From Roseithermus sacchariphilus (GTDB taxonomy: Bacteria; Bacteroidota; Rhodothermia; Rhodothermales; MEBIC09517): DNA of 64,000 nt. The position numbers and the translations under genes were made by a program. Location of the stretch: positions 2,208,501 through 2,272,500 of the forward strand of contig CP030158.1 of assembly GCA_003285105.1 (NCBI GenBank). Reading direction: 5' to 3'. Positions within the stretch are counted from its first letter, which is position 1; every line of letters begins with the position of its first letter. Shown in pieces: positions 17,300 to 25,161 of the stretch. The notes beneath the pieces were generated by a model, which worked only from the letters and a program-made list of their open reading frames with translations, made no database searches and was not told where the DNA came from.

Positions 17300-20185
17300 A
17301 TGTCTACCATCCTCCTTCGTCTGTGTGTGATCCTGGTGCTGGGGTTGTGGCTGAGCCCGGCCCCGACGCGGGCCCAGGACCCCCCTCCGCTCGACCGCGT
17401 GCCATTCAATGACCAGGAGCTCTTCCTCAGCGGGGGCAACGTGGCCTGGGTCAACTTCGCCCGAGACATCGGGCCGGGAGCAACCTCCCTGCAGACCTTC
17501 GACGAGATCTTCCGCGAGCTGAAGGCACACGGTGGCAATGCCATGCGCCTCTGGCTACACACCACCGGAGCCGTCACCCCCGCCTGGGACGGCCATGCGG
17601 TCGTCGGACCCGGGGACGGCGCCATCGAGGATCTCCGGGCCATCCTCGACCTGGCCTGGAAGCATGGCGTTGGCCTGCAGCTCTGCCTCTGGTCCTTCGA
17701 CATGTTGCGCATCTCCAACGGCCCGACCATTACGGACCGAGCCTATGCGCTGCTGACCGACCCGGCGTTGACGCAAACCTACATCGACAACGCGCTCGTG
17801 CCCATGGTGGAGGCGCTGGCACAGCATCCCGCTGTCATTGCCTGGGAGATCTTCAACGAGCCCGAAGGCATGAGCGAGGAGTTTGGCTGGAGCTTCAACC
17901 GGCACGTACCCATGTCCGCCATCCAGCGCTTCGTCAACCGGACGGCCGGGGCCATCCATCGGACCGCGCCGGGGGCACTCGTCACCAACGGGACCTGGAG
18001 CTTCCATGCGCTCTGGGACCGACCGCCGGCCAAGGCCGAAGGCCTCTCTGAACCGCCCGGCCCTGCGGCGCTCGCACGCCTGAAGCAGACCCTTTCGGCC
18101 CGGTACCGGCACGCCTTTACCGACGAGGAGGTGCAGGCATATCTGCGCAAGCTCCAGACGGCCGTGGACATGAACTACTACACCGACGAGCGTCTCATCG
18201 CCGCCGGTGGCGACACGGCGGGAACGCTCGACCTGTACAACGTGCATTATTACGAATGGGCCGGAACGGCCCTGTCTCCTTTCCATCACGATGCCGGGTA
18301 CTGGGGACTGGACAAGCCGCTCGTCGTCGCCGAGTTTTTCATGGGTGATGGCGATGACGGCGATCCGGACCGGGTCTTCGGAGTCCCGTATCAGGAACTC
18401 TACGAAACCCTTTTCGAACGAGGGTACGCAGGGGCGCTGGCATGGCAATGGTACAACTACCCCGTCGCGGCCGAAGGCGTGGTGAACTGGCCGCGGATGC
18501 TGGCGAACATGGACAGCCTGCGGCGCCGGTATCCCCGGGCCGTTCGCGTCGATCCGGGGTTGCGGATTGCTTCGTTCACCGCCGACCCCCCCGGTATCGA
18601 GCAGGGCCAGTCGAGCCGGCTGGCCTGGTTCGTCAGCGGAGCCTCGACCGTCACCCTCGACGGAGAGCCCGTCGACTCGAGCGGAACGCGGACCGTTACC
18701 CCGGACATCACCACTACCTACACGCTCGTGGCGACGGCGCGAACCGGGGACGGGGTCGACACGGCGCGGGTCACCGTCGAGGTGCTCGACCCCGACCAGG
18801 TCAACCGTGCGCGGGCCCGCCCGGCCGTGGCGTCGACCATCGAGACGTGCTGCGGCAATGACCTCACCGCCGGGCTGGCCGTCGATGGAGATCCGAACAC
18901 GCGCTGGAGCAGCGAATGGCAGGAAGGCCTGGCCGACGACGACCCAGACGACGAGTGGATCTACGTCGAGCTGGCTCAGGCCTATGATCTGCAGCGGATC
19001 GTGCTGCGGTGGGAAGCCGCCTACGGCCGCGCCTACGACATCGACGTGTCCTACGACGCCCGCACCTGGACGACGGTCTATGAAGAGCGCGACGGCGACG
19101 GCGGGGTGGACGAGATCGTTTTCGACGTACCGCCGAGCGCACGGTACGTGCGCTTGCATGGTCGGGAGCGGGCAACACAATGGGGCTACTCGCTCTGGGA
19201 GTTCGAGGTGTACGGGCTTCCCTCCGCACGTCAGCCCCCGGACCTCACCGTCGTCGCTCCCCCCGAAGGGGGCGTCATCGCGCCGGGGTCCACCCTGACC
19301 CTGACGGCCGAGGCCGCAGATCCCGACGGCACCGTGCAGGAGGTGGTCTTCTATGCCGACGGCGACGTGCTCGGTACCGCGACGGCACCGCCGTTCAGCG
19401 TCACCTGGGCGGACGTCCCGGCCGGGGCATATGAGATCTCCGCGGCGGCGACCGACGACGATGGGCTACGAGTGAGCTCGGCTCCGGTTCGGCTCTATGT
19501 CGTGGATACCACGCCCTTCCAGCGCTACGAGGCCGAAGCGGCCGGCTATGCGGGGGAGGTCTCCGTGAAGATCTCGGCGGCGGCCAGCGGCCGGGCCTAC
19601 CTGGACCTGCGCGATAACGGGGTCATTGCCTTCGACGAGATCGTCGTGCCTGAGGCGGGGACGTATCTGCTGACTTTACGCTACAACCTCGCATACGGGG
19701 GGCCGAAAGAGCAAACCCTCGTCGTCAATGGCGACACGCTGGGGGCCATTCGCTTCGGCGGTGCGGCGAACACGTGGTTGCAGCGCGGGGTGAACGTCGC
19801 CCTGCAGGGAGGGGCCAACGCGGTAGCCCTGCACGCATCCTGGGGATGGATGTACCTCGATTACGCCAGCGTCGGCCCCGAGGCCATAAACGTGGCGACG
19901 GATGCATCCGGTGAGATGCCGGAGACGGTGACCCTGGCGCAGAACTACCCCAACCCGTTCAATCCGTCCACGGTCATCACCTACACCCTGCCCGAGGCCG
20001 CGCACGTCCGGCTGGACGTCTTCGACGTCACGGGGCGCCGTGTGGCGGTGCTGGTCGATGAGGTCCGCCCGATGGGGACGCACACGGTGCGGTTCGACGC
20101 GCGCCACCTCGTCAGCGGGGTCTACGGGTACCGCCTTCAGGCCGGCACGGTGACGCGAACGGGGCGGATGGTGTTGCTCCGGTAG
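17300..20185 (+). CDS. Multidomain secreted GH5-type mannanase with CBM-like modules and T9SS sorting domain
   Basis: A 961-residue exported enzyme. Signal peptide about 1-25 (start ATG at 17300; an in-frame TTG at 17270 is less likely). A clan-A (GH5-like) catalytic barrel spans about 30-420, with acid/base Glu187 in WEIFNEPEG and nucleophile Glu345 in VVAEFFMGD. Then follow an Ig-like segment (about 425-495), an F5/8-type C domain like CBM32 (about 500-645), a second Ig-like module (about 650-740), a CBM6/35-like module starting FQRYEAEAAGYAG (about 745-865) and a T9SS type A sorting domain (LAQNYPNPFNPSTVI). Its position after GH26 argues for mannan as substrate; cellulase or another GH5 specificity cannot be excluded. 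Last gene of the mannan run. Confidence 0.88.
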   Translation: MSTILLRLCVILVLGLWLSPAPTRAQDPPPLDRVPFNDQELFLSGGNVAWVNFARDIGPGATSLQTFDEIFRELKAHGGNAMRLWLHTTGAVTPAWDGHAVVGPGDGAIEDLRAILDLAWKHGVGLQLCLWSFDMLRISNGPTITDRAYALLTDPALTQTYIDNALVPMVEALAQHPAVIAWEIFNEPEGMSEEFGWSFNRHVPMSAIQRFVNRTAGAIHRTAPGALVTNGTWSFHALWDRPPAKAEGLSEPPGPAALARLKQTLSARYRHAFTDEEVQAYLRKLQTAVDMNYYTDERLIAAGGDTAGTLDLYNVHYYEWAGTALSPFHHDAGYWGLDKPLVVAEFFMGDGDDGDPDRVFGVPYQELYETLFERGYAGALAWQWYNYPVAAEGVVNWPRMLANMDSLRRRYPRAVRVDPGLRIASFTADPPGIEQGQSSRLAWFVSGASTVTLDGEPVDSSGTRTVTPDITTTYTLVATARTGDGVDTARVTVEVLDPDQVNRARARPAVASTIETCCGNDLTAGLAVDGDPNTRWSSEWQEGLADDDPDDEWIYVELAQAYDLQRIVLRWEAAYGRAYDIDVSYDARTWTTVYEERDGDGGVDEIVFDVPPSARYVRLHGRERATQWGYSLWEFEVYGLPSARQPPDLTVVAPPEGGVIAPGSTLTLTAEAADPDGTVQEVVFYADGDVLGTATAPPFSVTWADVPAGAYEISAAATDDDGLRVSSAPVRLYVVDTTPFQRYEAEAAGYAGEVSVKISAAASGRAYLDLRDNGVIAFDEIVVPEAGTYLLTLRYNLAYGGPKEQTLVVNGDTLGAIRFGGAANTWLQRGVNVALQGGANAVALHASWGWMYLDYASVGPEAINVATDASGEMPETVTLAQNYPNPFNPSTVITYTLPEAAHVRLDVFDVTGRRVAVLVDEVRPMGTHTVRFDARHLVSGVYGYRLQAGTVTRTGRMVLLR

Positions 20186-20207
20186 GGGCTCCGGCCGGCC
20201 CCGGCGG

Positions 20208-21029
20208 TCATTGCTGTACGGTCTGATCGAGCGGGCGTCCGAGCCGTTCATAGAGCGCCCGGCGCCCGGCCTTGTCTGCGTTGAGCACCCGGCGCGCGGC
20301 CCGGGCCACCGGCGCCGCATACTCGCGCGGCACCACGACCACGCCGTCGCCATCGGCCACGACCACGTCGCCCGGGCGTACGAGGGCACCGCCGATTTCC
20401 ACCGGCTGGTTCACCGACTCAATCATGTTGCGTCCCGGCCGGATGCCGCGCCCCCGCTGCAGCGGGTCCATGTAGAGCGGAATCTGCTGCTTGATGATCT
20501 CATCGGTGTCCCGCACGCTGCCGGTGGTGACGATGCCCCGTGCCCCGCGGGCATACCAGTCGAGCGAGTTGTAAGAGCCGACCGATCCGGTGTCTCCGTT
20601 GCCGCTCGCATCGATGACCACGACGCTGCCGGGGCGGATCAGCTCCACGAAGGGTTCGGGCGATAGTTCGTTGTACCACCGGCCCTCCCATGCGCTGAAC
20701 GAGTCGGCCGGCATCGGGTTGGGCACGATGCGGTTGTGGGGGACGTAGCGGACGGTCAGGGCGATTCCGCGGAACTGGTGGTCGAACTCGTCCAGGTCTT
20801 TCCAGAGCGCCTGGATGCGGGTGTCGACGAGCCCGACGTCCCGGAGCCCGACGACATCCATGCCGTCGACCACATCGGCCACGCGGAGGCCGTCGTACAT
20901 AGCCAGGATCTCAGCGTCACTGGGCGGCGGGTCGGCCGGCTGGGCTGCGTCCGGCTGGGCTGCAGCCGATCCGGCGGTCATGAGCAGCGTGAGGAGAAGG
21001 GCGTGGAGCGAGCGCATGGGTGAGCGCAT
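20208..21029 (-). CDS. Exported RraA/HMG-aldolase-like protein
   Basis: The 273-residue product belongs to the RraA-like fold (once named dimethylmenaquinone methyltransferase; includes 4-hydroxy-4-methyl-2-oxoglutarate aldolases). Visible motifs are VADVVDGMDVVG near the N-terminus, RPGSVVVIDASGNGDTGSVG, GARGIVTTGSVRDTDEI and VRPGDVVVADGDGVVVVP, the last two matching the conserved GxRD and D-x-DGV sites. Unusually, it begins with a signal peptide (MRSLHALLLTLLMTAGSAAAQ), so it should act in the periplasm. The start could be the ATG at 21029, 21017 or 21068; 21029 was chosen for a short n-region. It is convergent with the GH5 gene and 99 bp downstream of the GH9 gene. Substrate unknown. Confidence 0.8.
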   Translation of the reverse strand: MRSPMRSLHALLLTLLMTAGSAAAQPDAAQPADPPPSDAEILAMYDGLRVADVVDGMDVVGLRDVGLVDTRIQALWKDLDEFDHQFRGIALTVRYVPHNRIVPNPMPADSFSAWEGRWYNELSPEPFVELIRPGSVVVIDASGNGDTGSVGSYNSLDWYARGARGIVTTGSVRDTDEIIKQQIPLYMDPLQRGRGIRPGRNMIESVNQPVEIGGALVRPGDVVVADGDGVVVVPREYAAPVARAARRVLNADKAGRRALYERLGRPLDQTVQQ

Positions 21030-21128
21030 GGGTCTGTTGAGGATGAATGCGTGTGTGATCGGGGGCATGCCGGGGTAAGGGGCGGGGAGCGCCCGCCGGC
21101 TCGTCGGGGGCAGGCGGTCGTTCGGCGG

Positions 21129-23216
21129 TCAGCGTAGGACGAGCAGGGGGTGGGTGCGGGTGGCGTCGGGCGTGTGGAGGTGCAGCAGATACAGACCGGA
21201 CGGCAGGCGGCTGGTGTCAAGGCGGTGCTCGTGCAGGCCGGGCGGGAGCGCCTGCCCATCCAGGACCTGGGCGACCTCCCGGCCGAGCAGGTCGAAGAGG
21301 TGCAGGGAGACGGCTCGCGGGTCGGGCAGCGCGAAGCGGATCGTCGCCTGCGTCGAGGTCGGGTTCGGGTAGCTTTCCAGGCCGAACGACCGGGGCGGGC
21401 GCGTGCCGGGCCGGACGGCGCCGACCGGCAGGCCGGTTTCCGAGAGCGTAGCCTCCAGCGCTCCGGCCAGGTACACCATCGGGGCGTTCCAGTTGATCGT
21501 GATCTCGTTCGTGGCGTAGCTGCACCAGTCGTCGATCCAGGAGTTGGCCGGCAGGCGGCGGTAGTCGTCGCATTGCCATGGTTCCGGGCCGATGTCCTGC
21601 CCGCCGTCGTGCGGGCCGCCGACGAGCAGGCCGGGCACGGGATCGGGAACGCCGTCCGCCTCGGAAGGGCGGTGGTGCGGCTGCATGGGGGTACGGTGGC
21701 CGTAGCCGGTCAGGAAGGAGTAGCCGGTGCCGTTGCGGCCGAGCAGGTAGTCCAGGTTGGCCAGCGCCGCTTCCAGGTAGCGCACGTCCCCCGTGAGCCG
21801 GTACGCCTGCATCGTCACCAGCCCCTGGTTGGCCGCCGCCGAGTTGCTGCCCCAGAAGAACCCGCCGCCCGGTCCGCCCATCATCACATCGAAGGCAGAA
21901 GATGCCCTGTAGGCCACCAGCTGGTCGGCCAGGCGGAGGATGCGTTCCTTGATGCGCGTGGTGTCCACGGCGCCGGTGAGGTGCCGGCGATGGTGCGCGA
22001 GGGAAAAGACCCCCATGGCCTCGACGTTGGGCCACGAGGGCACCTCCAGGTCCGCCGTGTAGCGGGGCGGGTAGGCCTGCACGAAGGCGTCGGTCTTCGT
22101 GGTGATGTACAGCTCGGCGGCGGCCCATCGAAACTCGTCGGCGAAGCTGCCGTCGCCATACTGCCCGGTGGTGACGTCCGGGTCATAGGCCTCGTTGAGC
22201 CGGTTCTGGTCGTAGAACACCCGCGGGTTGGCGACGGCCCAGTCCCAGGCGGCCCGGGCTGCCGTCAGGCACGAGTCGGCCAGGCCCGGTAATGCCGTTT
22301 CATAGTCGGCGTAGATGCGGGCGGCCTGTGCCATGACGGCGGCGAAGTCCAGCGTGGCCGCCGTGCTCTTCTGCACGACGTAGCGGGGTTGCGTGGCCTG
22401 GTGGGGCATGACGGCCCCCTCGAAGTAGGGCGTGGTGAGCTTGTGGTAGACGCCGCCGTCGCCGGGGTCCTGCATCTTCAGCATCCAGCGCAGGTTCCAG
22501 AGCGCCTCGTCGAGCAGGTCTGGCAGGTCGTTGCCGCTCTCCGGGATGTTTAGATTCAGCGCCTCGAAGTAGGACGGGTACTGCTCGTAGAGCAGAAAGA
22601 GCGTCCCCATCGAGATGCCGGCATTGACGACGTACTTGTTGTAATCGCCGGCGTCGTACCAGCCACGGGGGGCGGCGATGCGGGTGCCGGCGGGGCGGCC
22701 GTCGGAGGCGGCCGAGGGGTGCACGATCACGCTGGTGTCCGGATGCCCGGCCGGGCGGGCCCAGGGGCCGGCGTAGGCCTCGGGCAGCGCCGTCGACGCC
22801 CGCATGAAGTAGTAGGCCTTCAGCGCACCGCGGGCTACCTCCTGATGCACCCGCGGCGCGATCTCGAACGGAGGCGAGTGCCCCAGGCCGGGGACGGCCA
22901 GAACGTATCGCCCGGGGGTCCGAAGCGCCGAGAAATCCGCCAGCCGGACGGTTTCACCGGAAAAGGGCCAGGTGCGCGCCTCCCCCAGCGTGCCGGTGAA
23001 AACGGTGTCCGTCTGGCCGGGCGTCGTCACAAAGAAATCCCCTGCCGGAGCGTCGACCGCGACGGCGACCTTCGGGGCTTCCGGGTAGAATCCGATCTGA
23101 TTCAGCCGGATCGGCTCGGAGGCGGACTGGGCCGCCGCCGGGCGGGGCGTCATGAGCATCGCCACCAGCAGGAGGGCTCCGAACAGGCGGTGCACGAGGG
23201 ATCGGGTCGGAATCAT
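21129..23216 (-). CDS. GH9 endoglucanase with N-terminal Ig-like domain and T9SS sorting domain
   Basis: This 695-residue secreted cellulase-type enzyme has a signal peptide (about 1-30), a CelD-type Ig-like domain (about 33-120: IRLNQIGFYPEAPKVAVAV, FSALRTPGRYVL) and a GH9 (alpha/alpha)6 catalytic domain (about 125-600). Catalytic motifs are GWYDAGDYNKYVVN (nucleophilic water held by the Asp pair) and YATNEITINWNAP (proton-donor Glu). The C-terminus (LESYPNPTSTQATIRF .. SGLYLLHLHTPD) is a T9SS sorting domain, so the enzyme is exported across the outer membrane. It acts on beta-1,4-glucan, possibly the glucan part of glucomannan given the adjacent mannan locus (inference). A promoter-like site lies 40-70 bp upstream. 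Confidence 0.93.
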   Translation of the reverse strand: MIPTRSLVHRLFGALLLVAMLMTPRPAAAQSASEPIRLNQIGFYPEAPKVAVAVDAPAGDFFVTTPGQTDTVFTGTLGEARTWPFSGETVRLADFSALRTPGRYVLAVPGLGHSPPFEIAPRVHQEVARGALKAYYFMRASTALPEAYAGPWARPAGHPDTSVIVHPSAASDGRPAGTRIAAPRGWYDAGDYNKYVVNAGISMGTLFLLYEQYPSYFEALNLNIPESGNDLPDLLDEALWNLRWMLKMQDPGDGGVYHKLTTPYFEGAVMPHQATQPRYVVQKSTAATLDFAAVMAQAARIYADYETALPGLADSCLTAARAAWDWAVANPRVFYDQNRLNEAYDPDVTTGQYGDGSFADEFRWAAAELYITTKTDAFVQAYPPRYTADLEVPSWPNVEAMGVFSLAHHRRHLTGAVDTTRIKERILRLADQLVAYRASSAFDVMMGGPGGGFFWGSNSAAANQGLVTMQAYRLTGDVRYLEAALANLDYLLGRNGTGYSFLTGYGHRTPMQPHHRPSEADGVPDPVPGLLVGGPHDGGQDIGPEPWQCDDYRRLPANSWIDDWCSYATNEITINWNAPMVYLAGALEATLSETGLPVGAVRPGTRPPRSFGLESYPNPTSTQATIRFALPDPRAVSLHLFDLLGREVAQVLDGQALPPGLHEHRLDTSRLPSGLYLLHLHTPDATRTHPLLVLR

Positions 23217-23254
23217 GCGTCGAGGAGGAAAGTCGTGTAGGACGGCGTCATCCC

Positions 23255-23283
23255 AAAGTAGAGCCGGAGTGGATGGATCTCAA
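23255..23283 (-). promoter_or_regulatory. Candidate promoter of the GH9 gene
   Basis: On the minus strand TTGAGA (23278-23283) and TACTTT (23255-23260) are separated by exactly 17 bp. This spacing is shared by the other candidate promoters in the window. The implied leader is about 35 bases. Confidence 0.4.
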
Positions 23284-23310
23284 CGAAGGATGAAGGTTGC
23301 AGGGCTGCGG

Positions 23311-23422
23311 GCTTCTGGCTGTGGGCTTCTGGCTGTGGGCTTCTGGCTGTGGGCTTCTGGCTGTGGGCTTCTGGCTGCTGGCTTCTGGCTGCTGGCTTCT
23401 GGCTGCTGGCTTCTGGCTGCGG
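23311..23422. repeat. 14-bp tandem repeat array, eight copies
   Basis: Eight contiguous 14-bp units: GCTTCTGGCTGTGG four times, GCTTCTGGCTGCTG three times and GCTTCTGGCTGCGG once. The unit is G+C-rich and pyrimidine-biased. Open frames through it encode only low-complexity peptides and are not genes. It lies in the 522-bp gene-free block 23217-23738. Confidence 0.9.
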
Positions 23423-23450
23423 GTTGTTGGCATCGTGCCGGAGCACATCC

Positions 23451-23587
23451 TTCCCCCTGGCCGCGCTACGCGGCCGTACAGGGGGAAGTCCCCGCAGGGG
23501 GAAGGGGGTCAACCGCGCCGCCGCGCCGCTGTCGACGGGGGTTTACCCCTCCGTCGCTGCGCGACACCTCCCCTTTGCAATGGGAGG
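23451..23587. repeat. Cluster of palindromic sequences
   Basis: TTCCCCCTG (23451-23459) and CAGGGGGAA (23479-23487) form arms around an inner stem CCGCG/CGCGG (23461-23465 and 23469-23473). Further G-runs and C-runs follow, and a second hairpin CCTCCC/GGGAGG (23567-23572 and 23582-23587) closes the block. It resembles dispersed intergenic palindromic elements. There is no coding potential I can support. Confidence 0.5.
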
Positions 23588-23632
23588 ATATGAGTGGCGC
23601 CATGGGATTCAGGCAAGCCCTTCCTCCTGACC

Positions 23633-23698
23633 GCTGAAAGCTAACGGCTGAAAGCTAACGGCTGAAAGCTGACGGCTGAAAGCTGACCGCTGAACGCG
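23633..23698. repeat. Second 14-bp tandem repeat array
   Basis: Four full units and a partial fifth: GCTGAAAGCTAACG twice, GCTGAAAGCTGACG, GCTGAAAGCTGACC, then GCTGAACGCG. The period is the same as the array 210 bp upstream, but the sequence is different. It runs directly into the promoter region of the PadR gene. Confidence 0.85.
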
Positions 23699-23719
23699 TA
23701 TATTCCTTACTCACGCGTT
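23676..23719 (+). promoter_or_regulatory. Candidate promoter and operator of the PadR gene
   Basis: CTGAAA (23676-23681), supplied by the last full 14-bp repeat, is 17 bp before TATATT (23699-23704). An inverted repeat AACGCG (23693-23698) and CGCGTT (23714-23719) brackets that -10-like hexamer, which is where a repressor would bind. PadR proteins often regulate themselves, so this is a plausible autoregulatory site (inference). Confidence 0.35.
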
Positions 23720-23738
23720 GAATAATCACACCGGAATC

Positions 23739-24299
23739 ATGGTAAACGGGGAAGGCGCGTTTCCATCGCTGGCGCTGGCGTTGCTGGGGCTCGTGCGCGA
23801 CGGGGCTCGCCACGGGTACGCGATGTATCGGGAGTGGAACGAGCCGAACGGGCTGGGGGCCGTCTGGCGCATCAAGCAGAGCCGGTGGTATGCGCTGCTG
23901 GCCCGGCTCGAAGCGAGCGGGTATCTGACCTCGACCGTGCAGCCCCAGGGCGGGCGGCCGCCGCGCAAGGTGTTCCGGCTCACCCCGGCCGGGCGGGACG
24001 CTTACCTGCAATGGGTGCGATCCCCCGTGGAACACGGCCGGCAGTTCCGGCTGGAGTTCCTGGCGAAACTCCACTTCGCGCGGCAGGAAGGCCCCGGCGT
24101 CGTGGCGGACCTGATCGACCGGCAGCGGGCGGTGTGTCGCGGCTGGTTGGAGGAGCAGCAGGCCCACATGGCCGAGGCGTCCCCCGAGCAGCCCTTCCTC
24201 TACCTCGTCCACCGCTACCGGGCCGGGCAGGTGGCGGCCATGCTCGACTGGCTCGATGCCTGTGCGGGTATGCCGGACCGCTACGCCGCCTCTGTTTGA
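23739..24299 (+). CDS. PadR-family transcriptional regulator
   Basis: The product has 186 residues. Its N-terminal winged helix (about residues 8-90) shows the PadR pattern: SLALALLGLVRDGARHGYAMY, a recognition-helix region, RWYALLARLEASGYL, then the wing GRPPRKVFRLTPAGRDAYLQWV. The C-terminal half is a helical dimerisation region typical of PadR subfamily 1. The ATG at 23739 is preferred over a TTG at 23718. It lies 24 bp before a molybdate-binding-protein gene on the same strand, so it probably controls the modAB genes or responds to the same signal (inference). It is preceded by a repeat-rich, gene-free block. Confidence 0.88.
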   Translation: MVNGEGAFPSLALALLGLVRDGARHGYAMYREWNEPNGLGAVWRIKQSRWYALLARLEASGYLTSTVQPQGGRPPRKVFRLTPAGRDAYLQWVRSPVEHGRQFRLEFLAKLHFARQEGPGVVADLIDRQRAVCRGWLEEQQAHMAEASPEQPFLYLVHRYRAGQVAAMLDWLDACAGMPDRYAASV

Positions 24300-24323
24300 A
24301 CCCCCTGCGCAACCGCACTGGCC

Positions 24324-25160
24324 ATGCTACGATCCGTTCTCACAGCGCTTTTGAGCAGCCTGTTGCTCGGGCTGGCGGCCGGGACGATAGGGGGCTGCGG
24401 GGTGGATGCCGGCAGCACGCCGGCGCCGCGGTCTGTCACGCTGACGGTGTTCGCCGCGGCCTCGCTGGCCGAGGCCTTCGAGGCGGTGGCGGAGGCCTAT
24501 GAGGCCGCCCATCCCGGGGTCACGGTGCAGCTCCATCTGGCCGGCTCGCAGCAGCTGGCGCAGCAGCTCCGGCTGGGAGCCCCCGCCGATGTGCTGGCTA
24601 CCGCCGGCCTGCCGCCGATGCAGGCCGCCGTCGAGGCCGGGCGGGTGGATCCCGGCGCGCCGCGGGCGTGTGCCCGCAATCGCCTCGTCGCCGTGGCGCC
24701 GGCCGGTAACCCGGTGCGCCTCGACCGCCTGGCCGACCTCGCCCGCCCCGGCCTGCGACTGGTGCTGGCCGATGCCGTCGTGCCGGCCGGCGCCTACACC
24801 CAGGCATTCCTCGAAAAGGCCTCGGCGCACTCGGTGCCGCCGGGCCTCGGCGTGGACTTCGGGGACCGCGTCCGCGCCAACGTCGTCTCGTACGAACAGA
24901 ACGTACGGGCCGTGCTGACGAAGGTGCGCCTGGGTGAGGCCGATGCCGGCATCGTGTATGCGTCCGACGTGGTTGCGGCGCCGGACCTCGTGCGCCTGAC
25001 CATCCCGGAGGCGCTGAACGTCGAGGCCGTCTATGCCATTGCTCCGCTGGCCGACAGCCCCCGGCCGGCAGAGGCGCAGGCCTTCGTGGCGTTCGTGTGC
25101 TCACCGGAGGGCCGGCGTCTTCTGGCGCGCCACGGGCTGCTCCCCCCGCCGGCGAGCTGA
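24324..25160 (+). CDS. modA: Molybdate ABC transporter substrate-binding lipoprotein ModA
   Basis: This 278-residue periplasmic binding protein captures molybdate or tungstate. Signal and lipobox-like IGGC precede the mature part at about residue 25. The ModA pattern is clear: LTVFAAASLAEAFEAVAEAYE, a strongly conserved start; FAGSQQLAQQL-like LAGSQQLAQQLRLGAPADV; then LADAVVPAGAYTQAFLE and EADAGIVYASDV, which line the oxyanion site. The ModB gene follows after one base. No ModC ATPase gene is present downstream, so the ATPase must be encoded elsewhere. Confidence 0.93.
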   Translation: MLRSVLTALLSSLLLGLAAGTIGGCGVDAGSTPAPRSVTLTVFAAASLAEAFEAVAEAYEAAHPGVTVQLHLAGSQQLAQQLRLGAPADVLATAGLPPMQAAVEAGRVDPGAPRACARNRLVAVAPAGNPVRLDRLADLARPGLRLVLADAVVPAGAYTQAFLEKASAHSVPPGLGVDFGDRVRANVVSYEQNVRAVLTKVRLGEADAGIVYASDVVAAPDLVRLTIPEALNVEAVYAIAPLADSPRPAEAQAFVAFVCSPEGRRLLARHGLLPPPAS

Positions 25161-25161
25161 G

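Noticed and set aside
23152-23637. Open frames through the 14-bp repeats
   Set aside because: They encode only low-complexity repeats in several frames at once, with no ribosome site. The frames result from the repeat having few stop codons.
23311-23698. CRISPR array
   Set aside because: The units are 14 bp and contiguous, with no unique spacers, and no cas gene is nearby.
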